DNA of 64,000 bases, taken from positions 1-64,000 of the forward strand of contig CALWVS010000001.1 of the NCBI GenBank assembly GCA_944385095.1, read 5' to 3'. Below the pieces are notes generated by a model. It saw nothing but the letters and a program-made list of their open reading frames with translations, did not search any database and had not been told where the DNA came from. Below are positions 37,318-46,946 of the stretch, one piece after another; position 1 is the stretch's first letter; each line of letters begins with the position of its first letter. Both the position numbers and the translations under genes were made by a program. This DNA comes from an uncultured Oscillospiraceae bacterium (GTDB lineage Bacteria; Bacillota; Clostridia; Oscillospirales; Oscillospiraceae).

Positions 37318-38757
37318 TTATAGAAAATAGGTCGAATTTTGTGTTTGTAAGTGGGAAGTTTGTATGCTGCATTGAATTTGCCAAGCAAGCTCTCCCTTGG
37401 ATGGCAAAAAATGAGCATCTGGACCCAGTTGTGTCACAGCGGCTAACTGTCCATCTGTAATAAAAACAGGTAATGCGTTTCGGATATGAGCTGGAATTTT
37501 CTCATCAATCATCCATTTCTTTACCGTTTTTCTTGGTCGGTTGGGTAATGTGAGCAAATCACCTTGCCTCCGACATCGCACCATTAAAATAGGGCATTTG
37601 ATTTGGGATAAATAAAAGCAAAAAGTCCCCTGTGTCTGACCTTGGTATACTGTTGGTTCACAGGTGATGACCCACTGTCCTGCTATCGTTTCCCCTACCA
37701 TAGAGAGGGGGATTTCCTCGGACAGCGAAACGGTCTGCTTGTGTTGAATCACCAGACGGTCATACTCTCGACAGGCGAGAAGTCCATTGGGCAGAGAGAG
37801 ACTGGCAGAGGGCGACGGGGAATGGCACAGAGCAACTAACTGCTCTAAGTGGTAGCTGGTGCAGTTGTCATTGCCTTGTGTAGCAAAGCCAAGGAGAATG
37901 CGCACTGCTCTGCGTGCAAGGGGTGGAGGCATCTGCCCAATGAGATGGGCACTGGCGGAACAGCCACAGGGCTCCTGCTGAATTTCTCCCATTTGTATTT
38001 TGGCTGTCTGGGTCAAATATTCCTCGTCCTCCCATACAGTCTGTGCCATGGTTGAAATACGTTCCATCAGATTTGGGTTTAATGATTCTAATTCTGGAAG
38101 GACACAGTAGCGAATCCGATTTCGTGTATAGGTCAAATCCCGATTGGAGGGATCCTCACGCCAGGGGAGACCGTGATAGCGCAGATATTGTTCAATTTCC
38201 TGCCGCCGTGTTGTCAGTAGAGGACGAATAAGCAAACCCCGTTTGGGAGGAATGCCACGCAACCCCCGTAGCCCACAGCCTCGGATAAGATGCAGTAAAA
38301 TGGTCTCCATATTGTCGTTGGCGTGGTGGGCAGTTGCGATGTAGTCAGCCCCAACTTGTCTGGCTGTCTCATAGAGAAAGGCGTATCGCATCTCACGGGC
38401 AGTTTCCTCCAGACCTTGCTTCCGCAGTTTTGCCTCTTTTGCTACATCACCACAGCCGGACACCAGAGAGACAGCAGGATATTCCTGAATGGAACCATCA
38501 GACTGAGGAAGTTTTTGCACAGTACAGCACAGAGAAACAAACTGCTGAACAAATTCAGCATCACAAAATGCCTCTCCCCCTCGCAGTTGGTGGTTATAGT
38601 GTGCTGCCACCAGATGAAATCCAAACACAGGGCGGAGATGGTAGAGACGATGGAGCAGATAAATGGAATCTGCCCCTCCAGAGACAGCACAGAGAATGGT
38701 GCTGCCTGGAGGAATTAAGTTGTATGTTTCAATCAGAGAAACCATAGAATCGTGCAT
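37318..38757 (-). CDS. tilS: tRNA(Ile)-lysidine synthase TilS
   Basis: TilS changes C34 of tRNA-Ile2 (CAU anticodon) to lysidine so that it reads AUA. The 479-residue protein has the PP-loop motif AVSGGADSIYLLH, AAHYNHQLRG, TAHHANDNMET (ATP/Lys site) and the C-terminal TilS domain. ATG 38757 is chosen: GGAGG ends 4 bases before it; an ATG 12 bases further in is also possible. Its likely substrate tRNA is at 251-327. Confidence 0.94.
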   Translation of the reverse strand: MHDSMVSLIETYNLIPPGSTILCAVSGGADSIYLLHRLYHLRPVFGFHLVAAHYNHQLRGGEAFCDAEFVQQFVSLCCTVQKLPQSDGSIQEYPAVSLVSGCGDVAKEAKLRKQGLEETAREMRYAFLYETARQVGADYIATAHHANDNMETILLHLIRGCGLRGLRGIPPKRGLLIRPLLTTRRQEIEQYLRYHGLPWREDPSNRDLTYTRNRIRYCVLPELESLNPNLMERISTMAQTVWEDEEYLTQTAKIQMGEIQQEPCGCSASAHLIGQMPPPLARRAVRILLGFATQGNDNCTSYHLEQLVALCHSPSPSASLSLPNGLLACREYDRLVIQHKQTVSLSEEIPLSMVGETIAGQWVITCEPTVYQGQTQGTFCFYLSQIKCPILMVRCRRQGDLLTLPNRPRKTVKKWMIDEKIPAHIRNALPVFITDGQLAAVTQLGPDAHFLPSKGELAWQIQCSIQTSHLQTQNSTYFL

Positions 38758-38777
38758 ATGTCCTCCAAGCCCAAAAC

Positions 38778-40133
38778 TCAATATTCACTGTGTTTCCAAT
38801 CAATGTTATCAAATGCGGTATACTCTGGCATCCACTGTAACTGAACCGTTCTGGTTTCACCGTGGCGGTTTTTTGCAATAATGCACTCTGCCAGATTTGG
38901 AGTGGCACTGTCCCGATCATAGTAGCCCTCTCGATAGAGAAACATAACAATATCAGCATCCTGTTCAATGGCACCAGATTCACGCAGGTCGGACAGCATA
39001 GGACGTTTATCACTGCGGCTCTCATTGGCACGGGAGAGCTGAGACAGGCACAGCACAGGTACATTCAAATCCTTTGCCATCAGTTTTAATGCACGGGAAA
39101 TTTCAGAAACTGCCTGTTGACGGTTTTCACTGGAATTGGATTTTCCACCAGCAGATTGCATCAGTTGCAAGTAATCAATGACAATCAGCCCCAAATCTTT
39201 GATGGGACGGCATTTTGCCTTAATGTCTGCTACGGTGACAGAGGAATCATCATCAATCAAGATTTTGGTATTGTTAAGAGAATCTACTGCATCAGAAATT
39301 TTCAGCCATTCTTCCTCTGACAGATTACCGGTCATCAAGTTCTTATTGTCTACAAAACACTCGCTGGAAATCAGCCGCATTGCCAGTTGTTCCCGGCTCA
39401 TTTCCAGAGAAAAAAAGGCAACTGTTTTTCCGGAGGTTTTTCCAGCTTTTAACAGGACATTCAAAGCCATAGAGGTTTTGCCCATACCCGGACGGGCTGC
39501 CAGCAAAATCAGGTCTGATTTGTTTAAACCAGAGATGGCACGGTCTAAATCCACAAGACCTGTGGGCAGACCGGGAATATCAGAATCACTCAATGCCAGT
39601 TCATTCAGTCGGTCGTACACATCAATCATCACAGAGGCAATGGGCATCAGTCCCCGATAGGTGCGACCCTCACGAATATCATGAAATTTTTGTTCTGCTG
39701 CATCCAGAACCATCTGACCAGTTTCTGTGCCCTGCTGCACAAGAGAAGAAATCTCATTGGCAGTTTCTGCAACTTGACGCAAAAGAGTTTTGTCTTTGAC
39801 AATGGAAATATACTCTTTTACGTTGGATGCAGTGGGAGTGGCATCCATTAACTGAAGGAGATACCGCTGAGAGACTTGGTCCTGAAAGGTGCCATTTTTC
39901 CGCATCCCTTCCAGAATGGTGACTGCATCAATGGTTTGGGCATAATTGAACAGTTCATAAATGGTCTCATAGATATCACGATTTTGCTGGATATAGAAGT
40001 CATTTGGCTTTAGCTGGTCGATGACTTCAGGAACACAGCGTGCATCAAAGAGAATGGACCCCAATACCGCTTGTTCCGCTTCTACGCTATGGGGCAGTTG
40101 CCGGAGTAATAATTCATCCTCAATGGATGCCAT
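38778..40133 (-). CDS. dnaB: Replicative DNA helicase DnaB
   Basis: The hexameric 5'-3' helicase of the replication fork (DnaC in Bacillus naming). The 451-residue protein has the N-terminal DnaG-contact domain (LPHSVEAEQAVLGSILFD) and the RecA-like core (Walker A ARPGMGKTS, FFSLEMSREQLAMRL, LIVIDYLQLM). ATG 40133 follows a perfect AGGAGGTGA at 5 bases. Confidence 0.96.
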   Translation of the reverse strand: MASIEDELLLRQLPHSVEAEQAVLGSILFDARCVPEVIDQLKPNDFYIQQNRDIYETIYELFNYAQTIDAVTILEGMRKNGTFQDQVSQRYLLQLMDATPTASNVKEYISIVKDKTLLRQVAETANEISSLVQQGTETGQMVLDAAEQKFHDIREGRTYRGLMPIASVMIDVYDRLNELALSDSDIPGLPTGLVDLDRAISGLNKSDLILLAARPGMGKTSMALNVLLKAGKTSGKTVAFFSLEMSREQLAMRLISSECFVDNKNLMTGNLSEEEWLKISDAVDSLNNTKILIDDDSSVTVADIKAKCRPIKDLGLIVIDYLQLMQSAGGKSNSSENRQQAVSEISRALKLMAKDLNVPVLCLSQLSRANESRSDKRPMLSDLRESGAIEQDADIVMFLYREGYYDRDSATPNLAECIIAKNRHGETRTVQLQWMPEYTAFDNIDWKHSEY

Positions 40134-40167
40134 AGTGTTCACCTCCTGTGAATACAATCAAAGAGTG

Positions 40168-40207
40168 TGCCCTCATCCCAGGATTATGGGTACCGGAGAT
40201 GAGGGCA
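40168..40207 (-). other. Hairpin between rplI and dnaB
   Basis: Stem TGCCCTCATC / GATGAGGGCA around a 20-base partly paired loop. There is no T run on the minus strand, so it may be an mRNA processing or stabilising structure that separates rplI from dnaB expression rather than a terminator. Confidence 0.45.
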
Positions 40208-40227
40208 GAAAACCCATGATAATATTG

Positions 40228-40674
40228 TTATGCTTCTACAACCTGTACTTTTACTGTACCAACAATTTCATAGCCCAGCTTAGCTTTGATCTGATAGCCA
40301 CCGCAGGCTTTGATGGGCTCATCCAGCACCAGTTTTGACTTTGCAATCTGAATGTTGTGCTGGGCGGATAGATATTCAGAAATCTCTTTTGCAGTAACTG
40401 CACCAAAGAGGCGTCCACCCTCGCCAGCTTTAGCGGGAACAGTGACGCTCAAAGTTTCCAGCTTTTTGGAGAGTGCTTCTGCTTCTGCCTTTTCCGCAGC
40501 TTCCTGTGCCTTGCGTGCCTTCTCCTGCTGTTTCATAGTATTGATATTTTCAGCGGTTGCAACTACAGCCAGTTTTTTAGGGAGCAAAAAATTGCGGGCG
40601 TACCCATCGGATACTTCCACCATCTGACCCTTCTTACCCTGTCCCTTTACGTCCTGCTGTAAAATTACTTTCAT
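40228..40674 (-). CDS. rplI: 50S ribosomal protein bL9
   Basis: The 148-residue bL9: N-terminal KVILQQDVKGQGKKGQMVEVSDGYARNFLLPKKLA region (key GYARNFLLP), a long charged helix (KAQEAAEKAEAEALSKKLE) and the C-terminal domain with GEGGRLFGAVTAKEI. Located between gdpP and dnaB, as usual in Firmicutes. Confidence 0.97.
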   Translation of the reverse strand: MKVILQQDVKGQGKKGQMVEVSDGYARNFLLPKKLAVVATAENINTMKQQEKARKAQEAAEKAEAEALSKKLETLSVTVPAKAGEGGRLFGAVTAKEISEYLSAQHNIQIAKSKLVLDEPIKACGGYQIKAKLGYEIVGTVKVQVVEA

Positions 40675-40708
40675 ACCTAAATTCCTCCAATTTTAAAGAA
40701 ATCATTTA

Positions 40709-42691
40709 CTAATTATCAAGATATTGGTCAATGGAGTGGTGTAGTTCTGCCACCACCTGTTCCAATGTCTTATCAGGAATCTGTCCACCAGCGGCGGCGG
40801 CATTGCCACCACCTCCCAGTGGTTCCAGAATCACCTGTACATTATGTTCCCCCATAGAACGGGCAGAAATGATAATACGCTCTTTGTCGGGATAGAGCAC
40901 AAAGGAAGTGTCAATTCCGATAATATTGAGCAATTCATCGGCAGCTTGAGCGGCTGTGATACGGCTTACTGTATGGTCTACCACTGCAATGGCAATTCCC
41001 TTTCGATACAGTTTTGCATTTTGAATGATAGAATATTTGGAAATGGTACCTTCCAAATCATTTTGAAACAGTTTTTTCACTTCTCCAGTGTCTGCACCCG
41101 CACGACGTAAAAATGCAGCCGCTTCAAAGGTGCGTCCACCTGTGCGCATGGTAAAGTTTTTGGTGTCCAATACAATGCCAGCCAAAAGAGCCTCAGCCTC
41201 TGCACGAGTCAGGTCAGTGGGGTCTGCAATATATTGCAACAGTTCTGTCACCAACTCTGAAGCAGAAGAAGCATAGGGTTCATGGTAGTTTAAAGCAGCC
41301 CCTTCGATGTAACTGGCTGCACGGCGATGATGGTCAATCACAGCAACACGGTGGCAGGCATCCAAAAGGGGAAGATACTGCACTTGTTCAGGTCGGTTGG
41401 TGTCCACCACTACCAGCAGAGTTCGTTCATCCACCAGTTGCATGGCATCCTGTGCCCCGACAAAGCAGGTCTGATATTCTGGCAACAACAACAACTTTTC
41501 CATCAGAGGTTTCGCTGGCGGAGTACCAGCTTCCTGTACAATATAGGCAGGAACCCCTTTCTTTCGTGCAATGGCACACACGCCAGCAGCAGCACCAATA
41601 CAGTCATTATCTGGGGCTTTGTGACCCATAATAATCAAGTGGGAGGCATCTGCTACCAAAGCAGAGATGGCATTTGCCATCACGCGGCTTTTCACCTTGG
41701 TACGCTTCTCTGTCTCTCTGGAGCGACCGCCATAGAACTCAAAGGTGTGTTGATTGCGAATGACAGCCTGATCACCACCACGGGAGAGAGCCATCTCAAT
41801 GGATAGATTGGCAAATTGCAACAGTTCTTGAAAACTGCTGGCACCTTTTCCAACACCAATGGAAAGGGTGGCAGAAAGCCCAGAGGGATTCATCACTTGA
41901 TGAATGGTATCCAATACATCAAATTTCTGGGCAACAAACTGGGAGAGATATTGCTCCTCAAAGAAATAGATGTAGCGGTCCCGTTCCACGCGGCGCAGCA
42001 TACCGCCAGTGCCAGCTACCCAGGCATCCAAACGGGCATTCAGCTCAGAATAGATGGTGGAGCGTTGATTTTCTGTCAGATTGCTCATCAAATCTTCGTA
42101 GTTGTCTAATAACAGCACAGCGGCTACCGGACGGGTAGCATCGAACTGGTCCCGAATGTGACAAAGTTCTGTAATATCCACCCAATAAATGGTGGCAAGA
42201 AATCCATTGCTGCGGTCTCCTGTGCGTACAATGTGACCATACAGACGAAAGGTACGCCCATTGAGAGCCAATTCATAGGGGGCCTCTGTTTTGCCCTCCA
42301 ACAGCCAACGGGGGTCAAAATCAGGAACGATGGTGGACAGCTTTGCATCAAAGAGATGTTCTTTTTCGTTGGTTAACTGCAAAAAACGGTCGTTACTCCA
42401 AATAATATCCCCATTTTCAGGTCGAAAAATCACCATGGGCAGGGGGGAATTGATCATGGTATCCTTAGTTGCCATATCCACATTGCCAGTGATGTTTTCA
42501 ATATACTTGGTAATTTCCCGACGACGCTTGTGGGAGTTTGTACGGTGATAGATGCCCAACAATAAGATGATCATCAGTTCCACCAGAGCCAGGGGAAAAG
42601 AAAACCAAAAGCTCACCAGTGCAAAGACCAGTAAAACAAGAAAATAAAGTTGTACACTTGGCTGCAAAATCTGAATAAACTTTCGATTCAA
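40709..42691 (-). CDS. gdpP: Cyclic-di-AMP phosphodiesterase GdpP (YybT)
   Basis: Hydrolyses c-di-AMP and so affects wall, potassium and osmotic balance. The protein of about 660 residues has two N-terminal transmembrane helices, a PAS-like domain, a degenerate GGDEF domain and a C-terminal DHH/DHHA1 domain (IMGHKAPDNDCIGAA, VVVDTNRPEQV, AVIDHHRRA, the GGGGNAAAAGG segment). I place the start at TTG 42691, 9 bases after GAGGAGG; a TTG at 42712 is the alternative. First gene of a long operon running to ftsH. Confidence 0.94.
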   Translation of the reverse strand: MNRKFIQILQPSVQLYFLVLLVFALVSFWFSFPLALVELMIILLLGIYHRTNSHKRRREITKYIENITGNVDMATKDTMINSPLPMVIFRPENGDIIWSNDRFLQLTNEKEHLFDAKLSTIVPDFDPRWLLEGKTEAPYELALNGRTFRLYGHIVRTGDRSNGFLATIYWVDITELCHIRDQFDATRPVAAVLLLDNYEDLMSNLTENQRSTIYSELNARLDAWVAGTGGMLRRVERDRYIYFFEEQYLSQFVAQKFDVLDTIHQVMNPSGLSATLSIGVGKGASSFQELLQFANLSIEMALSRGGDQAVIRNQHTFEFYGGRSRETEKRTKVKSRVMANAISALVADASHLIIMGHKAPDNDCIGAAAGVCAIARKKGVPAYIVQEAGTPPAKPLMEKLLLLPEYQTCFVGAQDAMQLVDERTLLVVVDTNRPEQVQYLPLLDACHRVAVIDHHRRAASYIEGAALNYHEPYASSASELVTELLQYIADPTDLTRAEAEALLAGIVLDTKNFTMRTGGRTFEAAAFLRRAGADTGEVKKLFQNDLEGTISKYSIIQNAKLYRKGIAIAVVDHTVSRITAAQAADELLNIIGIDTSFVLYPDKERIIISARSMGEHNVQVILEPLGGGGNAAAAGGQIPDKTLEQVVAELHHSIDQYLDN

Positions 42692-42736
42692 GAAAAATTT
42701 CCTCCTCTCCAATGAACTAGATGAAATCAGTGTTTC

Positions 42737-42765
42737 ATTATATCAGATAAATCAAAAAAAAACAA
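42737..42765 (-). promoter_or_regulatory. Promoter of the gdpP-ftsH operon
   Basis: On the minus strand: TTGTTT (42765-42760), a 17-base spacer, TATAAT (42742-42737), about 45 bases before the gdpP start. Confidence 0.65.
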
Positions 42766-42848
42766 TAAGGGGGCAGGTGGAAACCGGGTTATTTTTGAGA
42801 ATAAAAATCCTGTGAACAGACAGGAAGGTCCATTCACAGGAGAGAAAG

Positions 42849-43046
42849 TCAATAGGTGGGTCTACAAGGGCTGAGTGCCCGGAATTGTCTTGTCATGGTG
42901 AGACATACTTCATTATAATACTCTAAATATGCCTTTTTTTTCTGACGCTGTTCCCGTTGTTTTTCCTGCATCTGATGGAAAGAAGCACAGGATTTATGAC
43001 AGCCGGTGTGATAGTTTGGACAATTTGTTTGACATGGAAGCATCAT
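42849..43046 (-). CDS. Small Cys-rich protein of unknown function
   Basis: A 65-residue protein with a compact Cys/His pattern near its N-terminus (LPCQTNCPNYHTGCHKSCASFH) followed by a charged helix (EKQREQRQKKKAYLEYY). Small proteins with a C-P-x-Y-x-x-GCH-x-x-C-x-x-(Y/F) pattern occur in Clostridia and their phages; they look like metal-binding knuckles but I know no function. The start ATG at 43046 follows AAAGGGG; ATG 43043 is equally possible. The stretch from 43047 to 43349 contains no other gene I can support. Confidence 0.6.
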   Translation of the reverse strand: MMLPCQTNCPNYHTGCHKSCASFHQMQEKQREQRQKKKAYLEYYNEVCLTMTRQFRALSPCRPTY

Positions 43047-43310
43047 AAACACCCCTTTTGATTCATTCCCTGTGAGGGAGGGCAAAAAAACACGGCAAAT
43101 CCCAACTGGTTCAGAATACATCTGTAACCAATGAAATTTGCCGCAGTTTATGCCTTACCTCAATTTCCTGACTCGTCTTTTGATACCACTTCATATCAAT
43201 CACCTCAGCCTTTGTTTGATGGCAAGTTCAGTATAACAGATTTTACTGAGAGAATCCAGAGGATTTGTGTAATTGATAGGTTAAATTCAGAGCCAGCCCT
43301 AAATCAAACG

Positions 43311-43338
43311 TGGCAGGCAGTCAATAGACTGCCTGCCA
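43311..43338 (-). terminator. Hairpin after kdgK, possible terminator
   Basis: Perfect stem TGGCAGGCAGTC / GACTGCCTGCCA with loop AATA, 12 bases past the kdgK stop on the minus strand. The tail ACGTTTGATTT is only mildly T-rich. Confidence 0.6.
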
Positions 43339-43349
43339 GAACAGAGGGA

Positions 43350-44423
43350 TTAACGCTTGATATCATAGCTCATATTCATGAGATTGAGAATGGTATTTGC
43401 ATCATCTGTAATATTTGCATCCCCATGAAGGGTGTGTTTGATGGCACTGCTTGCCACAGCAAAGTTTAGCATGTCCAGGGGTTGGTAGTGGTTCATCATA
43501 GCATAAATCAGACCACTGGCAAAGGCATCTCCGCCTCCTACTCGATCCAGAATGTTAAAGGTAAAGAGTTTGCTTTCAAATGTCTGTCCCTCATACCACA
43601 TAAAGGCCTTTAAACTGTTCTCACTGCCACTGTAGGCATAACGCACATGGCGTGCAATGCACTTCAAATTGGGATAGCGATCCACAAAATGCCTAAAAAT
43701 CTCATCCTGTTGTGCAAAATCAGGCTGGAATGGCACATTGTCTTTCCAATCTCCTAATTCATGGTTGTCCTCATCTTTCCAGAGGTGATAAGGCTCAATG
43801 CCAAACAACACATCCACATAAGGCAAGCATTGGGTACAAAAATCTCTTGCCTGTTCCCAAGTCCATAAAAGACTGCGGAAATTTCCGTCGAAACTGACCG
43901 TTAAACCATGTTCTTTGGCAACTTTCAGGCAGTTCATAATCAAATCTGCACAGTTGGGAGAGAGGGCAGGGGTAATGCCGCTGAGATGCAGCCAATCATA
44001 GCCGCTGAGCAGTACATCCAGATCCACCTGTGAGAAGTCATATTCACTGATGGCACTTTGCTTTCGGTCGTAAATCACCTTGCTGGAACGAATTCCATAC
44101 CCAGTCTCCAAATAGTAAGTTCCCAGACGATGGGTTGGGGTTTCGGCAGGTGTGCTGAGAATAATAGGAGAACAGTGTACATCATTGCTCCGCAGCATAC
44201 GAATGGCACTTTTTCCCAGACTGTTGTTGGGAACAACCGTAAAAAAGGTGCTGTCAATCCCCAAATTGGCAAGAGCCAGAGCAATGTTTGCCTCACTGCC
44301 GCCATAGCTTGCCTCAAATCCAGTTGCCATACGGATTTTCTCATAATTAGGTGGTGTAAGACGGAGCATAATTTCGCCAATGGTAATAAACTTTTGTGTG
44401 GAATGGTCTGTGGGGTGCAACAT
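43350..44423 (-). CDS. kdgK: 2-keto-3-deoxygluconate kinase-like PfkB sugar kinase
   Basis: A 357-residue PfkB-family kinase. Family marks: GEIMLRLTPPNYEK start, the substrate loop YGGSEANIALALANLG, and the ATP/anion-hole motif RVGGGDAFASGLIYA. Placed just after uxaC, it most likely phosphorylates 2-keto-3-deoxygluconate in hexuronate breakdown. The assignment leans on context, since PfkB members differ in substrate. uxaB/uxuA/kdgA partners are not in the window. Confidence 0.82.
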   Translation of the reverse strand: MLHPTDHSTQKFITIGEIMLRLTPPNYEKIRMATGFEASYGGSEANIALALANLGIDSTFFTVVPNNSLGKSAIRMLRSNDVHCSPIILSTPAETPTHRLGTYYLETGYGIRSSKVIYDRKQSAISEYDFSQVDLDVLLSGYDWLHLSGITPALSPNCADLIMNCLKVAKEHGLTVSFDGNFRSLLWTWEQARDFCTQCLPYVDVLFGIEPYHLWKDEDNHELGDWKDNVPFQPDFAQQDEIFRHFVDRYPNLKCIARHVRYAYSGSENSLKAFMWYEGQTFESKLFTFNILDRVGGGDAFASGLIYAMMNHYQPLDMLNFAVASSAIKHTLHGDANITDDANTILNLMNMSYDIKR

Positions 44424-44521
44424 AGAGAACCCTCCTCCGAGTACAGAAAATTAGCATGCAAATAAAATGCGACAACCAAGACACAGAAGCAATCTTTGGA
44501 ACACTGTGCCCATTTCCGTGA

Positions 44522-45955
44522 TTACAGATTGAAGTAACGCACAGCGTTGTAATAGCAGACACCTTCAACAATCTTTTTCAAAGCAGCTTCATCATTGGGA
44601 TACTCTCCATTTTCTACCCAGTTACCCACCAAATTGCAGAAAATGCGACGGAAGTAGTCGTGACGTGCATAGGAGAGGAAAGAACGGGAGTCTGTAAGCA
44701 TACCGACAAAGTTTCCAAGTATGCCCAAGCTGGCAAGGGATTTCATCTGCTCCTCCATCCCAGTTTTGGTGTCATTGAACCACCAGGCAGAGCCATGCTG
44801 GATTTTTCCGGGCAGTTCAGGGGATTGGAAACAGCCAAGCAGGGTACCCAGCTGGGCATTGTCCACAGGATTCAAAGAATAGAGAATGGTTTTGGGGCAT
44901 TCACCGGTTTCTTCAAGGGCAGAGAGCAACTGAGCAATATTTCCACCACAGGTATTTTGATTGATCATATCATAACCGGTATCCGCACCCAGTTTACGGA
45001 AAGCACGTTCATTGACATTGCGCAGACAGGAGTAATGGAGCTGCATGACAATGTTCAGACGATGATAGGCTCTACCCAAATGCAGCAAAAGAACGGTCTG
45101 ATATTTTTCGGCTTCTTCCACACTGACAGTTTGTCCATCCATTGCTTTTTTATAAATTGCATTGACCTCGTCCATAGATGCTGTGCGGAAAGGCACATAG
45201 TCAAGACCATGGTCGCTGGCACGACAGCCCACAGAGGCGAAAAACTCAAGTCGGGTTACAAGGGCATCACATACATCCTCCACACTGTTCAGAGAGGATT
45301 TGCCCACACTGTCAGCCAATTTCTTGATATAGTCAACAAAACCCTCTTTATGAATGTTCACAGCCTTATCTGGGCGGAAAGAGGGGCAAACCTTAGTAGA
45401 AATGGTGGAATCTTCAGCAATCTTTTTATGCCATTCCAGAGAGTCAATGGGGTCATCTGTGGTGCCAACCATAGCTACATTTGCCTGCTGAATGAGACCA
45501 CGAACGGTCATAGTATCCTCAGTGCGCAGTTTCTGACTGCAAGTTTCCCAAATTTCATCTACAGAGGCAGGAGACAGACAGCCATGGTAATCAAAGAACT
45601 TACGCAGCTCCAGATTACACCAGTGATACATGGGATTTCCAATGGCAAGCTCTAATGCCTCGGAAAACTTACGCATACGGTCAAGCCCTGGCTGACTGCC
45701 AGTTACATAGTCCTCACTCACCCCATTGGAACGCATCAAACGCCACTTATAGTGGTCGCCAGCCAATGTGCCATCAGGATTTTCTCCCCCTAGCCACACC
45801 TGAGCCAGATCATCAAATCGACGGTTCTCATAAATTTCCTGAGGGGAAATATGACAGTGATAATCTACAATGGGAAGTTTTTCTGCATAGTCATGAAAGA
45901 GATGTTTGGCTGTTTCTGTTTCCAGCAAGAAATCTTTGTCCATAAAAGCTTTCAT
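44522..45955 (-). CDS. uxaC: Glucuronate (uronate) isomerase
   Basis: Converts D-glucuronate to D-fructuronate and D-galacturonate to D-tagaturonate. The 477-residue protein starts MKAFMDKDFLL and carries the family segments IVDYHCHISPQEIYENR, GTTDDPIDSLEWH and LTDSRSFLSYARHDYFRRI. ATG 45955 follows AGGAGG; an in-frame extension upstream has no ribosome site. It has its own promoter with an operator-like palindrome and is followed by kdgK. Confidence 0.95.
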   Translation of the reverse strand: MKAFMDKDFLLETETAKHLFHDYAEKLPIVDYHCHISPQEIYENRRFDDLAQVWLGGENPDGTLAGDHYKWRLMRSNGVSEDYVTGSQPGLDRMRKFSEALELAIGNPMYHWCNLELRKFFDYHGCLSPASVDEIWETCSQKLRTEDTMTVRGLIQQANVAMVGTTDDPIDSLEWHKKIAEDSTISTKVCPSFRPDKAVNIHKEGFVDYIKKLADSVGKSSLNSVEDVCDALVTRLEFFASVGCRASDHGLDYVPFRTASMDEVNAIYKKAMDGQTVSVEEAEKYQTVLLLHLGRAYHRLNIVMQLHYSCLRNVNERAFRKLGADTGYDMINQNTCGGNIAQLLSALEETGECPKTILYSLNPVDNAQLGTLLGCFQSPELPGKIQHGSAWWFNDTKTGMEEQMKSLASLGILGNFVGMLTDSRSFLSYARHDYFRRIFCNLVGNWVENGEYPNDEAALKKIVEGVCYYNAVRYFNL

Positions 45956-46008
45956 AAATTTGTTCCTCCTAAAAAGTAAATGGGGAAAGATGCCCTTCAC
46001 TGTAATAT

Positions 46009-46036
46009 ATTATAATACTTGTATACTAGAAAACAA
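46009..46036 (-). promoter_or_regulatory. uxaC promoter with a palindrome in the spacer
   Basis: On the minus strand: TTGTTT (46036-46031), a 16-base spacer, TATAAT (46014-46009). The spacer holds CTTGTATACTAG (46018-46029, plus-strand reading), a near-palindrome of the GTATAC type used by several GntR-family hexuronate regulators. The regulator is not in this window. Confidence 0.5.
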
Positions 46037-46158
46037 GATAGAGACCACAAAATTATGGTAGAAAATTTTAATCGGTAAATAAAAAACTCTGATATCATAC
46101 CCCATAGTGGCGGTGCATAAGGTAAAAGGAAGAAAGCGGTATGGGAGGTAGTCAGTAT

Positions 46159-46920
46159 ATGAAACCAATTATTTTGTGCAGGAAAAAGTGGCTGGTTGCA
46201 CTGGGAAGCGGAATTCTTGGTCTTGTCATTTTATATTTAGCCTGTTGCCCTGTGACTTTGGAGACATCTGCCACTGTGCGCCAACTCCCGATTTACTGTG
46301 TACAGAGAGACCAGCCTATGATTTCCATTAGCTTTGATGCAGCATGGGGAAATGAAGATACACAGGAATTGATTGATATTTTGGAGCGATATCAGGTAAA
46401 AGCAACCTTCTTTGTGGTGGGGGATTGGGTAGAACGCTACCCAGAATCCGTCAAAGCATTGCATGAAGCAGGGCACGAAATTATGAACCACTCCAACACC
46501 CACGCCCACTACCCACAGTTGTCTGTGGATGAAATTGTGGTTGATTTACAGGCGTGCAATGAAAAAATTGAAGAAATTACAGGGGAATGCCCTACATTGG
46601 TGCGCCTTCCTTATGGGGATTATGACGACAAATCCATCCATGCAGTGCGCTCCATCGGAATGGAGCCAATCCAATGGGATGTGGACAGTTTAGACTGGAA
46701 AGAGATCCCCGCATCGGAAATTTCCCAGCGGGTCATTAACAAGGTACAATGTGGTTCTATTGTCCTATTCCATAATGCAGCTCTCCACACACCAGAGGCA
46801 TTGCCTACCATTTTGGAGACGTTGATACAGGATGGATATACCTTTGTGCCCATTTCCCAATTATTATTGCAGGAAGAATATACACTGGATCATGAGGGTC
46901 GGCAGTGCCCGGTTTCTTGA
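46159..46920 (+). CDS. Polysaccharide deacetylase, PdaB-like
   Basis: A 253-residue NodB-domain protein anchored by one N-terminal helix (VALGSGILGLVILYLACC). The NodB motifs are in the PdaB form: SFDAAWG in place of TFDDG, HSNTHAHYPQL (H-x3-H metal site), RLPYGDYD and VLFHNAA. PdaB-type enzymes are made in sporulation and are needed for stable cortex. I chose ATG 46159 (GGGAGGT, 9 bases upstream); ATG 46141 with AAGGAAG is the alternative. It is divergent from uxaC and convergent with rfbG. Confidence 0.85.
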   Translation: MKPIILCRKKWLVALGSGILGLVILYLACCPVTLETSATVRQLPIYCVQRDQPMISISFDAAWGNEDTQELIDILERYQVKATFFVVGDWVERYPESVKALHEAGHEIMNHSNTHAHYPQLSVDEIVVDLQACNEKIEEITGECPTLVRLPYGDYDDKSIHAVRSIGMEPIQWDVDSLDWKEIPASEISQRVINKVQCGSIVLFHNAALHTPEALPTILETLIQDGYTFVPISQLLLQEEYTLDHEGRQCPVS

Positions 46921-46946
46921 GCGGAACCAGCCCTTCATCCCATCTT

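Noticed and set aside
44660-45655. A 331-codon open frame opposite uxaC
   Set aside because: It is fully inside a well-conserved gene on the other strand, with no ribosome site or recognisable family.
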